DNA of 64,000 nucleotides from an uncultured Lachnospiraceae bacterium (GCA_947574135.1 CANPIM010000007.1:1-64000); one strand, 5' to 3'; numbered from the stretch's first letter, positions 8,797 through 17,818 are shown. A program made the numbers and translations. Notes: generated by a model from the letters alone, not told the origin.

Positions 8797-10122
8797 CTAA
8801 ATTCTCTGGGCCTCCACACCCAAAAGAGAGGCCAGCATTGCAAGCTCCCCGGAATAGTCCCCGTAGGCCACGGCAAAATGCTGTCCCGCATAGGCCTTAC
8901 AGAGCTCCTTTATATCCCCGTCAAGCCTTACGTTCAGAGCCGGCATATGGCCGCCCCTTGGCTCTGTCTCTATGCCCGTGCCCGTGCCGTAGAGGAGATG
9001 ATAGGATCCCACATCTTCCACCAGACGGGCCCAGGTAATCCGCTCCGGACGAAGCACCCCGCAGACCTGGAGGCCGTGAAAGCCCGGAAGATTCTCAAAG
9101 GGCAGGATCTTTGCCTTGTCCTTGGCCATGGTAAAGGGAAGAAAGCCGCAGGGAGAAAATTGCAGGGTGTTCTCCCAGTGGGTAAGGGAATCCCCGTACC
9201 ACACCGTCTGCCCGGACAGATAGGACAGCATAAGCATGGTAACGGTCACAGGCGTGTCTCCCTCGCAGGCTGCCACGATCCCGTCCTCCGCCAGCAAAGA
9301 CAGGGATACACAGGGCACCACCTGATATTCCTTGGAAAGCTCATACTGACACTTGACATTCACTGCTGCCCAGCTCTTTTCCTCACAGAACTCCCGAAGG
9401 GCCACATAGAGAGCCATGGTTTTGTGAAGAAGCTCCGGCGTCACCCGCTCTCCCCAGGAGGAAAGCTTTGCCAGCCGCTCCTTAGCCGCCTCCACCGGCT
9501 CCGCCGGCAGGCTCTCCGCCCTTCGGATCAGAGAATAGGTGTCCATCTGCTCGATCTCCGGGCCAATGCAATACCGCATAAGCACATGATCAAAGGTTCC
9601 CGTATAAATGCTCATGGAGGTGTAGCCAAAGAGCCCGATTTTTGCATAAAACAGGGCATCCGCCGCCCCGGCTGCCCGGGAAAAACGGGAAATTTCCTCC
9701 AAAGTCTCCGGGGCCTGAAAGCTCCTTAGAAGCGTGGGACAGGGAAGCCCCAGCCGTCTTACCACGCCGGCAAACATGCTGGCGGACACGTAGGAGCCCG
9801 TGCTTTCCTTTCTGCCCTCCACCTCCTCTAAGGGGAAGCCCCAGAACATACAGGGCCTTCCGTGAAGCTCCTTTAGGGCGGCCATCACCACATTGCATTC
9901 CACCCAGGTAGCCAGCACCACCAGGGCGGCACAGCAGTCCTGCTCTCCCAGAAGCCTACGCACCTGGGCCACTGCCTCCTTTTCCGTAACCGCGATTTTC
10001 CCCGGCTCCACCTCTATCAGAGGCTGATCCCCAAGGCTTTTCACAATCGCTCTCTGAATCGCCCATGTGTTGTCGCAAAGATAGTCCCCGTGTCCCAGCC
10101 AGATTACACCTGTTTTTCTCAT
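8797..10122 (-). CDS. L-fucose/L-arabinose isomerase family protein
   Basis: A 441-residue cytosolic protein. The N-terminal half has the alternating alpha/beta pattern of the FucI/AraA family (GVIWLGHGDYLC, LVVLATWVECNVVMAAL, CMFWGFPLEE, TGSYVSASMFAGVV). The C-terminal half has CEGDTPVTVTMLMLSYLSG and HYLLYGTGTG, segments that in true isomerases contribute to the metal and substrate site. The enzymes interconvert aldoses and ketoses. The substrate of this divergent branch is unknown. It has its own promoter-like element and an operator-like cluster upstream (10148-10226), so it may head a separate unit with the ceramidase-like gene. Confidence 0.78.
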   Translation of the reverse strand: MRKTGVIWLGHGDYLCDNTWAIQRAIVKSLGDQPLIEVEPGKIAVTEKEAVAQVRRLLGEQDCCAALVVLATWVECNVVMAALKELHGRPCMFWGFPLEEVEGRKESTGSYVSASMFAGVVRRLGLPCPTLLRSFQAPETLEEISRFSRAAGAADALFYAKIGLFGYTSMSIYTGTFDHVLMRYCIGPEIEQMDTYSLIRRAESLPAEPVEAAKERLAKLSSWGERVTPELLHKTMALYVALREFCEEKSWAAVNVKCQYELSKEYQVVPCVSLSLLAEDGIVAACEGDTPVTVTMLMLSYLSGQTVWYGDSLTHWENTLQFSPCGFLPFTMAKDKAKILPFENLPGFHGLQVCGVLRPERITWARLVEDVGSYHLLYGTGTGIETEPRGGHMPALNVRLDGDIKELCKAYAGQHFAVAYGDYSGELAMLASLLGVEAQRI

Positions 10123-10147
10123 GTTTCTTCCCTCTCTTTCTCCTTGT

Positions 10148-10226
10148 TACTTTCTATTTCGAAAGCATTTTGAAAGTATTTACCTTTCGTTTTTCTTACT
10201 ATATCAAAATACTTCCTTATTTTCAA
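10148..10226 (-). promoter_or_regulatory. Promoter and CTTTC/GAAAG operator cluster before the isomerase-like gene
   Basis: Minus strand TTGAAA (10221-10226), 17-bp spacer, TATAGT (10198-10203). The -35 falls inside the end of the SWIM gene. Downstream are an inverted pair TACTTTC (10148-10154) / GAAAGTA (10172-10178), a central palindrome TTTCGAAA (10157-10164) and a further CTTTCG at about 10184. Such a cluster just after the start site would suit a repressor. The regulator is not identified. Confidence 0.5.
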
Positions 10227-12237
10227 GAGATACCTGCCAGCTTTTGGCCCGCTCTAAGGAAAGCCGCTCCCGGCAGGCCCGAAGATAGCGGCAAAGCGTT
10301 CCCAGCTCCTCCAAAACCGGCCCGGAATCAAATTCCATCTGATGGCGCCTGGCCTTTAGAAGCTCCTCCACCCGTAAAAACCCTTTCCCGGCCACATGAA
10401 GTCCCAGCCGTTCTCCCTCCTCCCCCAGCTCTCCCAGGCGCTCCAGGAGCTCCTCGGGCAGGGAAAACAGGCCGGCGGAAAAGAGATCCGTAAGCTGTCT
10501 AGTCGCCTCCCGCTCATACCGCTCCATGGTTTTCAGCACAGCCGGCGGAGGAAGCTTTCTCTGCTCTCTGCTGCTCTTTTCCAATGAAAGATCCGCCTCC
10601 GGACCCGATTGCTGAAAGAATTCAATGGGATACAGGCAGAGCCTCCCCTCCTCCAGGTAAAGAAAGCCGAAAAACACCAGGGCTCCCCGGGACCTTTTTT
10701 GAAGCCGCTGCTCCAGACGCTCCAAAAGCTGTATCACCAGACGCTCCTCCCTGGTATACCGCAGGGAAAGAAACAGGGCTCTGCCCTCCCTGTCAAAAAG
10801 GCTCCAGGAAAATCTCTGCTGTACCTGATCAAAGGAGCTCTCCCCCCACCTTTCTGCTCCCACCAGGGCCAGACGCTCCGCCCCCTCCTGCCTGAAATAA
10901 TTCTCCAGCAATCGCTCATAGTCCCAGACAATCATCTCCTGCACAGCCTCTGCCTCCAGGCTCTTTTTCCCCACAATCTCTCCCTTTGTCTCCTGGCTTA
11001 CGGACAGACGGCCCCCGGCCGCAGCCCGGGCTCCCTTAAGCTTAAATTCCGTTCCCATCATCTGCTCCCGGGTGCAGCCCAGTCCCCAGGGAGCCCCGCT
11101 GTTTTCCACCGCCCTCCGGGCCCGCTTGCCCACCCCCTCATAGAATACCGGCCGGGCGTCGGTCCAGGTATAAAAGACCCGTTTTTCCGTCTCCAGAAAA
11201 TAATAGATTTCCCCTGCATACCCGGTCCTGCTGGAAAAAGATCGGGCCCCCAGACCCATGAGGCTTAAGTTTCCCACAAGCTCATAGGTATCCCGAAAGC
11301 GGCCGGCCAGAGCACTTTGCTCCTCCTGGGTTTCGGCTCTTAAAAGACGCCTGCACCGCTCATACAGGGAAAGCATCCGGGCACACAGCTCCTCATCCCG
11401 AAAGGCGGCGGACCGCTGAAAATACTGCCGGTACTGGCCGGCCGCCTCCCGGAGACCATTCTCCAGGCTGGCCAGTCCGGCCCGGTGACACATAAGGGCC
11501 AGCCGCTCCAGGCTTTCCGGGGTCTCCGGAGACTGCCGGCACATGCCCGTATTCATCTGGTGCTCCAGGGCCTCCTCCACAGCCTTTAAGGCCTCCTCTA
11601 TAAGCTCCCGGTCAAGAGAGCTCTCCGTCTCCAGAAGCCCCTGGAGCTTCGAAAGAGAAACCTTTTCCTTTTGAACCTGAAAGGCCAGAAGCGCCTGGGC
11701 CTTGTGGGGACAGAGCTCTCTGCTGTGACAGGTGCAGGTAGAATACTCCAAAGGCTCAAGAAGCTTCACCACTGCCTGCTCCCAGGGAAGCCACACGGTC
11801 ACAATGGAGCTCTCCTCCACCTGGGGCAGCTCTCCCACCCGGATATGCTCCAAAAACTGGCGGTAGCGCCGAAGGCCGCAGGCTTTCTTTAGCTTTTCCA
11901 CAGGGATCTCCAAAAGCTCTGTAAATAGCTGCCCTTCCTCGGACTCTGACTCCGGCTCCGGCTTCTCCTCTCCCTGCCTTTTCCGAAGCCATAATATGGC
12001 TGTCATCACATGCCGGCACATACTCCGGGAAGGACAGCTGCAGCTGCTCTCCCCAAGGGGCAGGCGTATCAGGCAGGTTTCCTCCCTAAGAGCCACCTGG
12101 ATCTCCTCCCCTTTTGAGGTTTCCACAGGCTCCTCCTGCTCCAAATCCTTATACGCCCGCTTTACGATCCCCTTATTGCTCAGGCCAATGAGATACTCAT
12201 CATCCACCTGTCCCACAAAAGCCCTTACTTCCTTCAT
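10204..12237 (-). CDS. SWIM zinc-finger protein (YehQ-like)
   Basis: A 677-residue soluble protein with two CxC...CxH clusters typical of SWIM zinc fingers: CSCPSRSMCRH near residue 66 and CTCHSRELCPH near residue 168. An acidic linker (EEKPEPESESEEGQ) lies between them. The rest is helical and rich in Arg, Glu and Leu, with many small ELLE/LERL repeats suited to protein contacts. SWIM fingers bind nucleic acid or protein. E. coli YehQ, which has the same neighbours, is of similar size and also unassigned. The start is 18 bp after the VWA stop, with a GGGGAGAGGGCAT ribosome site. It is the last tightly spaced gene of the DUF362-MoxR-DUF5682-VWA-SWIM series. Confidence 0.85.
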   Translation of the reverse strand: MKEVRAFVGQVDDEYLIGLSNKGIVKRAYKDLEQEEPVETSKGEEIQVALREETCLIRLPLGESSCSCPSRSMCRHVMTAILWLRKRQGEEKPEPESESEEGQLFTELLEIPVEKLKKACGLRRYRQFLEHIRVGELPQVEESSIVTVWLPWEQAVVKLLEPLEYSTCTCHSRELCPHKAQALLAFQVQKEKVSLSKLQGLLETESSLDRELIEEALKAVEEALEHQMNTGMCRQSPETPESLERLALMCHRAGLASLENGLREAAGQYRQYFQRSAAFRDEELCARMLSLYERCRRLLRAETQEEQSALAGRFRDTYELVGNLSLMGLGARSFSSRTGYAGEIYYFLETEKRVFYTWTDARPVFYEGVGKRARRAVENSGAPWGLGCTREQMMGTEFKLKGARAAAGGRLSVSQETKGEIVGKKSLEAEAVQEMIVWDYERLLENYFRQEGAERLALVGAERWGESSFDQVQQRFSWSLFDREGRALFLSLRYTREERLVIQLLERLEQRLQKRSRGALVFFGFLYLEEGRLCLYPIEFFQQSGPEADLSLEKSSREQRKLPPPAVLKTMERYEREATRQLTDLFSAGLFSLPEELLERLGELGEEGERLGLHVAGKGFLRVEELLKARRHQMEFDSGPVLEELGTLCRYLRACRERLSLERAKSWQVSLENKEVF

Positions 12238-12255
12238 ATGCCCTCTCCCCTCTGC

Positions 12256-13407
12256 CTAGCCGTTCATCACATTGCCCATAAAATCTCCCAGAGCCTCCGG
12301 GGTCATGGCCCCCACATAGGCCCCAAGGGCCGCCAGCCGCTGGGCCATCTGCCGATCATAGGCGGGATTGGCATCCCTGTCAAGAGCCGTGAGGCAGATA
12401 AGCTTGGCCCCGCTCTCGATGATGCTCTTGCTTATCTGCAGGAGACCCTGGGGACCGCTCCCCTCGCACAGGTCAGAGATCAGCACCACCATGGTCCGGT
12501 GGGGATATTCCACCAGGCTTTCACAATACTGGAGAGCTCCTGCAATATAAGTGCCGCCTCCCAGCTGAACGCTCATAAGAGTGGCCACCGGATCCTCCAG
12601 ATGAGCGCTTAGATCTACCACCTGGGTGTCAAAAATTACCAATCGGGTATCCAGCATGGGTAGCTTGGCGAAAATTCCCGCCAAAACTGCGCTGTGAATG
12701 ACAGAATCCAGCATGGATCCGCTCTCATCCACTGCAAGGATCACCCGCCACTGGCTGTATCGTCTGGTTCTCCCGTAAAAATAAACCCGCTCCAGACAGA
12801 TCCGCTGATTCTCCTCATCATAATGCTTAAGATTTCGCCTAATGGTCTTTTTTATATCCAGATTGCGGACCGAGGGGATGGGATGATCTGCATTTCTGTC
12901 AATTTTTCCCAGAAGAGACCGTCGAATATCCTTCTTAAGCTTCTCCCCAATCTCCTGAGCCACCTGCCTTACAATCTGTCTGGCCGCCTCCAGTACCTCC
13001 CCCTTCATAAGATGCTTCAGCTGCAGAATGGTCTTTAAAAGCTCCTGGTTGGGCTCCAGCTTTTCCAGAACCTCCTTATCGGTCAAAAGCTCTGTCATTC
13101 CGTAATTTTCCAGGGCATGGCGCTCCAGAATCTCCACTGTCTCCTTGGGAAACAGCTTGCGAATGCGGGTGATCCAGGTGGCTGCCGTCAGACGGCTGGC
13201 TCCGGTGCCACCCTCCCGCCGCACATCCTCTCCCTGCTCCCGGTCGTAGAGAAAGTCCAGCGCCTCCTCCAGATCCACACAGGAAATCCCGTTTTCCATG
13301 GCCGTCTCTTCCCCCATAGAGCCCCCGGAAAAGTGCAGCTGATCCGCCGCGTATTTTCCCAGTATAAGCCTCCACCGGTTCAGCCGGCCGGTATCTGTCC
13401 CCTTCAT
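12256..13407 (-). CDS. VWA-domain protein (YehP-like), partner of the MoxR ATPase
   Basis: A 383-residue protein. A helical N-terminal region of about 215 residues is followed by a von Willebrand A domain with an intact metal site: VDESGSM (DxSxS near residues 227-231 in this numbering), a Thr in GGGTYIAGAL and an Asp in LISDLCEGSG. VWA proteins encoded next to MoxR AAA+ ATPases usually act as their adaptors, delivering a target for remodelling or metal insertion. The ATG at 13407 is chosen over the one at 13413 because it overlaps the DUF5682 stop as ATGA and lies 7 nt after GGAGG. Translational coupling to the upstream gene is therefore likely. Confidence 0.9.
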   Translation of the reverse strand: MKGTDTGRLNRWRLILGKYAADQLHFSGGSMGEETAMENGISCVDLEEALDFLYDREQGEDVRREGGTGASRLTAATWITRIRKLFPKETVEILERHALENYGMTELLTDKEVLEKLEPNQELLKTILQLKHLMKGEVLEAARQIVRQVAQEIGEKLKKDIRRSLLGKIDRNADHPIPSVRNLDIKKTIRRNLKHYDEENQRICLERVYFYGRTRRYSQWRVILAVDESGSMLDSVIHSAVLAGIFAKLPMLDTRLVIFDTQVVDLSAHLEDPVATLMSVQLGGGTYIAGALQYCESLVEYPHRTMVVLISDLCEGSGPQGLLQISKSIIESGAKLICLTALDRDANPAYDRQMAQRLAALGAYVGAMTPEALGDFMGNVMNG

Positions 13408-15824
13408 ATCCATTCCTCCATCCGTTTCCCGGCATAGGCATCCAGTTTCTCCCCAAACTCGTACTCCAGGGGCGATACCACAAGGCCGCTCAAAAGCTTC
13501 TCCTTGCCCACTCCGTGAAGAGCCGCCGCCTGCCCGGCCAGCCTGTCAATCTCCAGAGGCGTAAAATAGGAAAATGCCCGGCGAAGTTCGGGCAAAAGCC
13601 CCAAAAAGGCCTCCGGCTCCAGATCCCCCAAAAGCTCGTCGATCAGATACAAAAAACGCTTCCGGACAAAGACCAGATCCCGGGCCGTATAAAACAGACC
13701 CCGAAGAAAGGCCGCGCTGTTTAGCTGCTGCTCCCCGGCGCTTCTAAGATACCCGGAGGCTGCCTTAAAAATCCGCTCCTCCCAGCCCGCCTCATATCCA
13801 TACAAAAGGCCCAGCACAGCTCCCTCCAGGCCCGGACATACTTTCCCGGTCTCAAGGAGACGACCAAAAGCCTCCGCCAAAATTGGCCGAAGCTTTAAAA
13901 AATCCCTTTTTCCTGTGATCTGGTACAGGGACAGACAGCTCTCCATACAGGTCTGCTCCTTCTCCTTATCCACCTGTCCCATGGAGGGAAGGAGCTGAAT
14001 AATCTTCTGGAAGCAGCTGCCCAGAAGCTCCCGAAGCTCCGAAAAGGCATTCACCTGGTATAGCTCCTGGAGCTCATAGAGCATCCGCATATGGGAGAAG
14101 GCCTCGGTCAGGGAAAAGAAATCCCCGTCTGCAGCCAGAACCTGCCCAAGCTTCCCTCCCAGCCGGTTCTGCTCCTCCAGAAAGCCCATGAGAAAGCCCT
14201 GGGTCAAAAGCCTGGCCGCCTCCCGGCTGCTGGCACTCTTTAAGGATCGGCTGTTCATCTGGCTTTTGGCCGCCTCCTCCACCGTGCCCCCGGCCATGGA
14301 CACATCCACCAGGGCGGAGAGCACCTGGCTGGAGAAGCGATAGGTCCATACCTCCCGAATCCGGCTTTTGTCCCGCCGATTCAAAAGATCCGCTCCCTTT
14401 TTCCGTTTGGCAAAGCCTGTGTCCAGAAATTCCAGCTGATAGAGAAACCGGCTGGCTGCCAAATGCTTTTTCTTGGCAAAGAGCTCCAGGGTAATCTCCT
14501 GCTGCGTGGCTGCCTGGATCTTCAGGCCGAATTTCCCGCACTGCCGCTCAAAATCATGGAGAATGGGAGGCCGAAGGGCATCCTCCACAAGCTTTCCCAC
14601 CTGACGCCCCCTGTTAAGCCCCTGTAAAATTCGTAAGGGCATATCTGTGGACAGGGTACACTCCCCCTTCACAAAGGAAGAAAGAGCCGCATCCTGAAGC
14701 TCATAGAGCCCCGGCTCCTCCTTTCCCCTAAGAACCGCCAGCCCCCGGGCCATGGAGAGGGCGCAGATGGCATCATAGGAGGAAATGGCTTCTTTTTTTT
14801 GCCGCGCCTGCCTTCCGGTCCGGACCAGCTGCTCCAGAACCGCCCTCCCGTAGGCCCCTTTTGGCTCCTCCTGCTCACAAAGGCCTTCCCAAACTCTCTG
14901 GTAAAATCCGGGGGAGGGCATGCCGCTGGCATAGCCGTTCAGGGCGTCCGCCGCCTCCATGGAATAGGCCAGGGGATACACCCCCTGCTCCTCCCCGGTA
15001 AGCCTGTGAAGCTCCACCGGCTCCCCCGTATACACAAGGTAGGATCCCTCCCGGGATTTCTCAAGCTTTAAAAGCTCCAGAAGCCCAGGGGTATGAAAAC
15101 CCCCGGTAACTGCCAGGACACGCCGGTGCTCCCGGGAGGCCCGGGCAATCTGCTCTGCCATGTAGCGCTCCCTGAGGATGCACCCCTCCCTTAGAAGCTC
15201 CTCCCTTGGGGAATTCTCCCGGGACAGCCCGCAGTAGGTGAGCATCTGGCGGATAAAGGCCTCCGTGTCCAGATAAAGACCACGGATCTCAAAATATTTC
15301 TCCCACAGCTCGTCAAAGCTTCGAAGCCCTGCCTTTTCACAGATACGCTTTAGGAATTTCCCCCGGCTCAGGAGATAATCGTCATTGTAGGTCTGCTTCT
15401 CTCCCTCCCTACGCACTCCCGTATTCTCCGCCGTGCCCAAAAGGATCTCTCCATAGGGCAGATCCATAAACCGGGCCGGGATGCTCCGCTTCCGGGCCTC
15501 CCGCAGGGCCACCAGCTCCGGAGAACAGTCCAGAAAGGGGTAATAGCACTTATAGTCCTCCTTTTCCTCCCCCAAAAGCCCTTTTGCGTCTCTGTAAAAA
15601 TAGTACAGGGCCACGGGAGCCCTGGTATCCGGGTGTGCCAGCACCTCTGTGAGCTCCTGGGCATTTTCCGGCCCCTCGATAAGGATACAGTCCGGCTCAT
15701 AGGCTTCTATGGCCCTCTTCAGATGATAGGCGCAGGCCGGGCTGTGATGGCGCACGGGAAAATAGGCCACAGGCCGGCTTTTGTCTAGCGCAGGTGCTTC
15801 CTGGCTTCGTAATAGCTGTTCCAT
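13404..15824 (-). CDS. DUF5682 protein (YehM-like), possible metallohydrolase
   Basis: An 806-residue soluble protein. The N-terminal 280 residues look enzymatic: VAYFPVRHHSPACAYHL with HHSP at 26-29, CILIEGPENAQEL with EGP at 50-52, then PALARFMD-like and VTGGFHTPGL segments. The spacing of the HH, EG and late H motifs recalls the EreA/ChaN/TraB-type fold, but I cannot prove that relation. The remaining 500 residues are helical. The open frame extends further upstream, but the ATG at 15824, 40 bp inside the MoxR gene, has a GAAAAGAGGG ribosome site and begins the conserved part. The long overlap implies coupled translation with the ATPase. E. coli YehM is the closest named relative I can recall. 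Confidence 0.85.
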   Translation of the reverse strand: MEQLLRSQEAPALDKSRPVAYFPVRHHSPACAYHLKRAIEAYEPDCILIEGPENAQELTEVLAHPDTRAPVALYYFYRDAKGLLGEEKEDYKCYYPFLDCSPELVALREARKRSIPARFMDLPYGEILLGTAENTGVRREGEKQTYNDDYLLSRGKFLKRICEKAGLRSFDELWEKYFEIRGLYLDTEAFIRQMLTYCGLSRENSPREELLREGCILRERYMAEQIARASREHRRVLAVTGGFHTPGLLELLKLEKSREGSYLVYTGEPVELHRLTGEEQGVYPLAYSMEAADALNGYASGMPSPGFYQRVWEGLCEQEEPKGAYGRAVLEQLVRTGRQARQKKEAISSYDAICALSMARGLAVLRGKEEPGLYELQDAALSSFVKGECTLSTDMPLRILQGLNRGRQVGKLVEDALRPPILHDFERQCGKFGLKIQAATQQEITLELFAKKKHLAASRFLYQLEFLDTGFAKRKKGADLLNRRDKSRIREVWTYRFSSQVLSALVDVSMAGGTVEEAAKSQMNSRSLKSASSREAARLLTQGFLMGFLEEQNRLGGKLGQVLAADGDFFSLTEAFSHMRMLYELQELYQVNAFSELRELLGSCFQKIIQLLPSMGQVDKEKEQTCMESCLSLYQITGKRDFLKLRPILAEAFGRLLETGKVCPGLEGAVLGLLYGYEAGWEERIFKAASGYLRSAGEQQLNSAAFLRGLFYTARDLVFVRKRFLYLIDELLGDLEPEAFLGLLPELRRAFSYFTPLEIDRLAGQAAALHGVGKEKLLSGLVVSPLEYEFGEKLDAYAGKRMEEWI

Positions 15825-16900
15825 AAGCCGCCCTCTTTTCCCCCTTTGTCCCGCACCACAGTCTGGAAATAGCTGCGCAGCCGCTCCAAATCCTCCTGAT
15901 TTTCCTTCTGCACTGCTCCCACCAGGTTTTCCACCAGACACCCCAGATCCATCCGGGAGTCCCCATAGTAATAGGCCGTCATCATGGTCTGATAATAGAC
16001 GGAAACCGCCTCCGCCGTGCTCATGACCGCATTCGGCTTATCAATCCGGTGCCCCATGGAGGATACGCCCTCCCGGAGCTCATGGTAGGTGGAGGCCAAA
16101 AGCTCCGCCACGTCCTCATCCACAGGCATGGAAATCTGGTTCTCCAGAGCCAGCGCCTCCACCTCGTTGATAATAATCTGCTTTTCCAGGGCCACGTCCC
16201 GCACCGGCATGACAGTCTCAAAATTAAACCGGCGCTTCAGGGCGCTGCTCATCTCATTGACCCCCTTATCCCGGGTGTTGGCAGTCCCTATAACGTTAAA
16301 GCCCGCCTTGGCAAAGAGCAGCCCCTCCTCCCCAAGCTCCGGCACATGGAGCACCTTGTCGCTGAGCACGCTGATCAGGCTGTCCTGAATCTCTGCCGGG
16401 GTCCGGGTGATCTCCTCAAACCGGGTGAGAATCCCCTGCTCCATGCCCACATAGAGGGGCGAGGGCACCAGGGCCTCCCGCACCGGTCCCTTGGCCAGCA
16501 AAAGGGCATAATTCCAGCTGTATTTGATCATATCCTCCGTGGTGCCGGCAGTGCCCTGGATGGTGTTGGTGCTGGTGCCGCTGATGGCTGCGGACAATAG
16601 CTCTGAGAGCATGGTCTTGGCCGTTCCCGGCTCTCCCACCAGCATCAGGCCCCGGTTTCCGGCCAAGGTGATAATACACCGCTCCACCAGGGCGTCGTTT
16701 CCCAGATATTTTTTCCGGACAGGGATCTCCTCCCCCTCCCAAATGAGGGGCTTATGGCTCCCCAGAAGAAAGGTCCGCACCGCCTGAGGGGACATTTTCC
16801 AGTTTCTGGGCCTCTTTCCCGTATCCAGCGCCCGAAGCGCCCGAAGCTCCCTTGCATAGCGCACCTCCACAGGCGGCTTTATCTCCACAACTCGCTCCAC
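15785..16900 (-). CDS. MoxR-family AAA+ ATPase (YehL-like)
   Basis: A 371-residue ATPase with Walker A GEPGTAKT at residues 89-96, a pre-sensor 1 beta-hairpin region around GMEQGILTRFEEITR, a Walker B/sensor region with FNVIGTANTRDKGVNEM, and an arginine-finger segment SALKRRFNFETV. MoxR proteins are chaperone-like remodelling ATPases that work with VWA partners. YehL is one of the recognised MoxR subfamilies. The start is GTG with an AAAGGAG site 8 nt upstream, 21 bp after the DUF362 stop. No membrane segment is present, so the complex should be cytosolic. Confidence 0.93.
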   Translation of the reverse strand: MERVVEIKPPVEVRYARELRALRALDTGKRPRNWKMSPQAVRTFLLGSHKPLIWEGEEIPVRKKYLGNDALVERCIITLAGNRGLMLVGEPGTAKTMLSELLSAAISGTSTNTIQGTAGTTEDMIKYSWNYALLLAKGPVREALVPSPLYVGMEQGILTRFEEITRTPAEIQDSLISVLSDKVLHVPELGEEGLLFAKAGFNVIGTANTRDKGVNEMSSALKRRFNFETVMPVRDVALEKQIIINEVEALALENQISMPVDEDVAELLASTYHELREGVSSMGHRIDKPNAVMSTAEAVSVYYQTMMTAYYYGDSRMDLGCLVENLVGAVQKENQEDLERLRSYFQTVVRDKGGKEGGLWNSYYEARKHLR

Positions 16901-16921
16901 AGCGGTTCTCCTTTCCCCGGC

Positions 16922-17818
16922 CTAGGCATCCAGGCAGATAAGCTCATATTCCTTTGTCCCGTATCCCAGCTCTGCCGCCGCGTCAATGGTGTGAACCCCA
17001 TGCCGGGACTCCACACGCTCCAGGAAATGATCCCGTCCCGGATCCTTGGACTGGTAAATGAGATCCATGCAGGCCTTGTCAAGCGCCACGGGATCCAGGG
17101 AAGAAAGGATGCCGATATCCTTCATGCAGGGGTCCTCCGCCACGGCGCAGCAGTCACAGTCCACAGACAGATTGCACACCATATTTACAAAAGCAAGCTT
17201 TCCCTTGAAATATTCCACAACGCTCCCCGCCGCGTCAGCCATGGCCTCACAGAAAATATCCTGCGGCGCCATATGGCTCCACACAATATTCTGATCGCTG
17301 GTAAAGCCTGCGGAGTGAATCAGAGCCTTTCCCGCCGAGGAAGCACAGCCAATGGCCAGCTGCTTTAAGGCTCCGCCGTAGCCCCCGGCCGGGTGTCCCT
17401 TAAAATGTGACAGCACCAGCATGGAATCATAGGCCTCAATATTCTTTCCCACATAGTTTTCCTTTAGCACCTTGCCTTTGGGAATGGAAAGCTTCCGATC
17501 CGGCCCCTGGGCATCCATGAGATCCACCTGGAAATACTGGGTCCAGCCGTGCTCCTCCATGAGATGCTGATGCTTTTCAGTAGAATTTCTGGCTCCGTCA
17601 TAGGCTGTGTTGCATTCCACCACGGTTCCCTGCACCAGCTCCACCATGGGACGCATAAATTCCGGCCGAAGATAATTCTGATTTCCCTTTTCTCCGGAAT
17701 GCACCTTCACGGCCACCTTTCCCGGCAGCTCTATTCCCAGAGCCTTGTACATTTTTATGACAGCTTCCGGGGTAATCTCCTTTGTGAAATAAACCTTTGC
17801 TTTTTCCATACTCTTCAC
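16922..17818 (-). CDS. DUF362 family protein
   Basis: A 298-residue cytosolic protein of the DUF362 family (KVAVKVHSGEKGNQNYLRPE near the start, then DSMLVLSHFKGHPAGGYGGA and IDAAAELGYG). Many DUF362 proteins carry a 4Fe-4S ferredoxin domain, but this one is the stand-alone type. It has a scattered set of cysteines (NLSVDCDCCAVAEDPCMKDIG) that could bind metal. The role is unknown. I prefer the GTG at 17818, 5 nt after AGAAAGG, over the ATG at 17809. It is the first gene after a good promoter and is followed at 21 bp by the MoxR gene, so it may belong to that system, although DUF362 genes are also common elsewhere. Confidence 0.85.
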   Translation of the reverse strand: MKSMEKAKVYFTKEITPEAVIKMYKALGIELPGKVAVKVHSGEKGNQNYLRPEFMRPMVELVQGTVVECNTAYDGARNSTEKHQHLMEEHGWTQYFQVDLMDAQGPDRKLSIPKGKVLKENYVGKNIEAYDSMLVLSHFKGHPAGGYGGALKQLAIGCASSAGKALIHSAGFTSDQNIVWSHMAPQDIFCEAMADAAGSVVEYFKGKLAFVNMVCNLSVDCDCCAVAEDPCMKDIGILSSLDPVALDKACMDLIYQSKDPGRDHFLERVESRHGVHTIDAAAELGYGTKEYELICLDA

